Origin: Phellopilus nigrolimitatus
Lineage: Eukaryota; Basidiomycota; Agaricomycetes; Hymenochaetales; Hymenochaetaceae
Reading direction: 5' to 3'
NCBI GenBank assembly: GCA_021029095.1
Contig: JAJOHG010000026.1
Coordinates: forward strand, 62,001 to 126,000
Length of the DNA stretch: 64,000 nucleotides
The translations under genes were made by a program, and so were the position numbers. Below are positions 60,821 to 64,000 of this stretch, piece after piece. The number at the start of each line of letters is the position of its first letter. Position 1 is the first letter of the stretch. The notes beneath the pieces are model-generated. The model saw only the letters and a program-made list of their open reading frames with translations. It was not told where the DNA came from and made no database searches.

Positions 60821-61732
60821 TCAACTTGTCGGGAGGCCAGCTGCTTTCCACGCCTCGAAGCCGCCAATAATATCTGTCGCGTTGAGCAGCCCAAGATCGT
60901 GCAGAGACGCGGCGGCAAGCGATGATGCGAGTCCCTTTTGATCGACTACGATGATCCGCAGGTCGTAGCGGTCTGCAATGGAGAGCCTGGTCTCGGAGCG
61001 CGGGTCGAACTGCCACTCCAGCACGCCACGGTCAACGATAAGAGCGTCGGGAATTTCACCATGCGCGGCGCGCACGGCCGTGGCACGGATGTCGACCAGC
61101 ACGACCGGTAACGGAAACGCGAGGTCGTGCAGCTCGTTCAGCGCCTCCAGGGGCTTGAGGCGCTCAAGACGCGTCCGCGCAGCGTCAAGTATAAGTGCAA
61201 TAGAGCGTGCACCGCGTGGGGGCATCTTTGGGTTGACTACGTGCGATGTCTTGCGGACAATGTCCCAAAGCATGGCCTCATTGATGCTGCTCGTACCGAC
61301 ATCGTCGATGTGCCCGAGCCAGCACTCGGCCTCAGTACGCAACTCCCTGATACGACCGAGAAATTTGGCGCATGCAAGCGTGGCGGCCTTATTGAGCAGG
61401 TGCGGCGATGAGGCGACGATGAGCACGGGCCAGCTCTGAGCGTGTGGCGGGCCGGGCGCGACGACGAAGAGATATTCCTTGCGTTGTAGAATATGCTGTA
61501 TTTTGGCGACGACATGGCGAAGGAAGGGCTCGCGGTCGTTGCCGAGTGAGAGCGTGAGCGCAACACCGACTTTAACGCCATCGATGGTCTCCGCAGCGTT
61601 AACAGTTTTGAACGCGATGCCCTCCGCTACGCGTTCACGGACGCACTCGAGACTTCTATGAGTGTCGTCATCGATGGCGGCGGGCTGCTTGAGTGTCGCG
61701 CTCGCCTTCCGCCGACTGCGCCTGGCCGACAT
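60821..61732 (-). CDS. rhodanese-fold protein without catalytic cysteine
   Basis: An intronless frame of 303 codons from the ATG at 61732. I prefer it because it sits in GCCACCATGT, a strong start context; an in-frame ATG at 61855 would add 41 basic residues. The first half (RVAEGIAFKTVNAAETIDGVKVGVAL to ATLACAKFLGRIREL) is not a domain I can name. The C-terminal about 110 residues form a rhodanese domain: VVLVDIRATAVRAAHGEIPDAL, then VLEWQFDP, the loop IIVVDQKGLASSLAAASLHDLG and ATDIIGGFEAWKAAGLP. In active rhodaneses the loop starts with Cys (as in CQEGYAS); here that position is Asp. So it probably does not transfer sulfur and may be a binding domain, as in inactive Cdc25-like relatives. 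Confidence 0.8.
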   Translation of the reverse strand: MSARRSRRKASATLKQPAAIDDDTHRSLECVRERVAEGIAFKTVNAAETIDGVKVGVALTLSLGNDREPFLRHVVAKIQHILQRKEYLFVVAPGPPHAQSWPVLIVASSPHLLNKAATLACAKFLGRIRELRTEAECWLGHIDDVGTSSINEAMLWDIVRKTSHVVNPKMPPRGARSIALILDAARTRLERLKPLEALNELHDLAFPLPVVLVDIRATAVRAAHGEIPDALIVDRGVLEWQFDPRSETRLSIADRYDLRIIVVDQKGLASSLAAASLHDLGLLNATDIIGGFEAWKAAGLPTS

Positions 61733-62326
61733 GGTGGCGACTACCAGAGAGGCGTGAGAAGAGCGGAAGTCGGAAGTGCGGGGAGACTGTGCGGGCGCAC
61801 GCGCTCTGCGGTCAACGTCCAACTTCTTCCTCAACACTCGCCGCGTCCGCACCATCGTCGCCCGCGTTCTATTCTATATCATGCTCGCATAATTATCGGT
61901 GAGCTCCTCGTCTTCGTTTTCGCCTCGTGTCGCACGTCGGGAATTGCGTGTTGACCCTCATGCTCGCAGTTCCTTGTCGCCGAAGTTACCAACGACTGCT
62001 TCTTGCTCATAGTGCACGTTCAGTACATACAAATATTCCTTCACTCGTTCTTCAACTTCGACGTCGTGCTCGACGCGCCTGACCCACGTTCAACTGAACG
62101 TGCCGAGGGTCGTTCGCTTGTCTATGAAATTTCTCTATCAATAGTTGCCACGCCGTAAGCACCAGGTGTGATTTCTTAGATATCTATATTTGCTGCAGAC
62201 CAGCTGATAAGTCTTGACCAGGCTGTTCCACTACTATAAAGCACTCGCAGAACTCGTGTTACCTTCGCGCCCGATCACTTCGCCATGGTTTACTCGACAG
62301 AGGCGCACGCATACACTACATTCGGC
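61733..62326. other. divergent promoter region between rhodanese-like and F-box genes
   Basis: 594 bp between start codons. No further gene seen. Confidence 0.45.
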
Positions 62327-64000
62327 ATGCATTTCTTCATCCCTCCAGAGATTGTTGTTACGGTATTCTCCAACCTCGACTGGCGGACCCTCGTCCGCTG
62401 TTCTGTGGTATGTTTTTAAAGAGCATACAACCACATCGTCTGTGTTGTTTCATCTAACTCCGGCGCAGGTCTGTCGGTTTTGGCGGCAGCTGATCCGCGA
62501 AACGCTCGCACTGCAGTACAAAATCGAACTTGGGGCGAACGGCGTCGATGACGGGCCTGCAGGAGGCCTGTCTGTCACAGAGCGCATGCGTCTCCTGCTG
62601 GAACGCCGGCGGGCGTGGCGTGCCCTCGACTTCAAGCGCTGCGTGCCTATGTCGACTCCGGGCGAGTGCCATGCGTACGAGCTCGTCGGTGGCGTGTTTG
62701 CGAAGGCCATGAACCCGCAGGGCGTGATGGGCCTGGTTTCGAACCCGGGATCGCGTCACTTGTCCTTGATCAAGCTCCCGTCAGCTGGTGCGGAGGGCGA
62801 GTCGATAGTACGCGAGGACGTTGGGTTGCTCTGTAGGGACTTCGCTATGGATCCAACACAAGACCTAATCGCTTTGTTAGAGCAGCCAAACTCGTGAGTC
62901 TGGGTCCGGTTTATTCTCACGGATTTCACGGATTCTAAAGTATAATGTAGGGAAGCGCCTTCGGTATCGGTCCACCTGCGTACGATCTCTACAAACGCGA
63001 ATCATCCCCTTGCATCCGCGCCAGTCCTCAAGCACTCTCTAAAAGCGCCTTTTGAAGGTGCCGAGATGCAGATTTGTGATGACGTCGTTGCAATCTTCAT
63101 TCGTATTCTCAACGTCCCGAGGCTACTTATCTGGCAATGGACAACTGGGAAGCTTCTTGTGGTGAGTCAGTCAAACGCTTTCTAGCAGCTTTCCACTGAC
63201 TTTCACCGCCTGAAGCACGAGCTCAACTGCCTCACTTGCCGTTTCATCGATGATTTCTCTTTAATCTCTAACCGCGCGTTCATGATGACGAGCCGCTCCC
63301 CCCAAGGTGCAATCAGAGTGCACACCTTCTGGGCACCTGAATTCGACGATCCCATCAACAATGGACGTGGGTCTTCAAGTAAGGATTGGAAGGTCGGCTG
63401 CACGGCGCTTCTCTTCCCAGCACTACAGCCAAATAACCATTATGCGGAGCTCTCTTCGCACACCGCGCCGTTTACCGCCCACATTCCGAAGGGAAAGCCC
63501 TTCGCTGCCTCCGAGGACGCGCGCGTGCATGTCATGAGCGTCACCACACAGCCTACGCAACCACCTCACTCAAACTCGGACTCGGAGCTCGGGTTTCCGA
63601 CAGTGGGGCACGTCGCCAGCTTCATTGTAGTCGTTCGGAACCGCATCTTACTCAAGTACGCGGAGCGTAAATGTGCGATGAACACGCGCGGAAACACGAT
63701 CACGGAGGTTCCCTGGGAAGAGTGGGGCCCGCGCAACACGCGCTGGCTTCCTGAGCGAAGCACTCATGCGTGGTTGCGGTACGTTTCGCTTCCTTGCTTT
63801 CATTTTCATTTGATAAGAAATGACCACTGATTTACTCTCATGTTCGAATACAGATACGTACATGGCGCACGGGTTGTGCGCGCGCTGCACAGCGCGTGGC
63901 CGAGCACGCGGTGCCGGATGCAGGTGCTCGACTTCTGTGTGCACCCGCTGCGTGCGGGAGAGGATGACCGCGCGTGTGAGGCGGCGGACCGCGCGGAGCC
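62327..64000 (+). CDS. F-box protein, 3' end outside window
   Basis: Exons 62327-62407, 62469-62893, 62951-63161, 63216-63778 and 63854 onward join in frame to give at least 475 residues. The F-box is at the very N-terminus (FIPPEIVVTVFSNLDWRTLVRCSVVCRFWRQLI), where the first intron splits CSV and VCRF. A long beta-rich region follows (SIVREDVGLLCRDFAMDPTQDLIALLEQ, LNVPRLLIWQWTTGKLLV, GHVASFIVVVRNRIL), typical of the large Agaricomycete F-box family that binds Skp1 and presents substrates to SCF. CpG content is normal, unlike the F-box gene at 51.8-53.1 kb. The start follows cattcggc at 62319-62326. Confidence 0.9.

Overview
The window looks like nuclear DNA of a filamentous basidiomycete, probably an Agaricomycete. 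The genes carry many short GT-AG introns (mostly 48-80 nt), micro-exons and a few GC-AG introns. Families typical of mushrooms recur: F-box proteins, a ricin-B lectin, an oxidised-amide amidase/formamidase pair, and a membrane-anchored spermidine-synthase-like protein. I hand-spliced the main genes. For 14 of them the exon lengths add up to an exact multiple of three with no internal stop, which is good internal support for those models.

Left part (1-16.4 kb): a RING E3 ligase (partial), the large Golgi scaffold MON2 in 13 exons, an MDP-1-type phosphatase with an apparent one-base frameshift, a ricin-B lectin, an unknown intronless ORF, a hAT-type MITE with a perfect 8-bp target duplication, and a seven-exon membrane protein fused to a spermidine-synthase-like domain.

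Accessory part A (16.7-22.9 kb) and part B (47.2-58.2 kb) are inverted, diverged copies of one gene set: a subtilisin-like protease, a fungal kinase-like gene, and fragments of the gene that is intact at 58.4-60.6 kb. Flipped, A reads kinase, G-fragment, protease. B reads G-fragment, protease, kinase, G. Both protease copies and both kinase copies carry inactivating lesions, different in each copy. The B copy is split by a block of roughly 3 kb (51.7-54.6 kb) that is almost free of CpG yet holds an intact F-box gene, followed by a second hAT-type MITE. A third MITE sits in A at a site that is empty in B.

Core part (23-46 kb): an intron-containing tRNA-Ser(UGA), an LSH/IRC5/DDM1 SNF2 remodeller, the mismatch-repair protein PMS1, a formamidase, a conserved fungal protein of unknown function divergent from the histone-fold subunit DPB4/POLE3, a GliK-like gamma-glutamylcyclotransferase, an unknown protein with an internal repeat, a secreted amidase, and a long disordered basic protein. 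LSH, PMS1 and DPB4 all act on chromatin or DNA maintenance, but nothing in the sequence shows that they are co-regulated.

Right part (58.4-64 kb): gene G (unknown function), a rhodanese-fold protein lacking its catalytic cysteine, and an F-box protein that runs off the window. I saw no CRISPR array, rRNA or prophage, as expected for such a genome.
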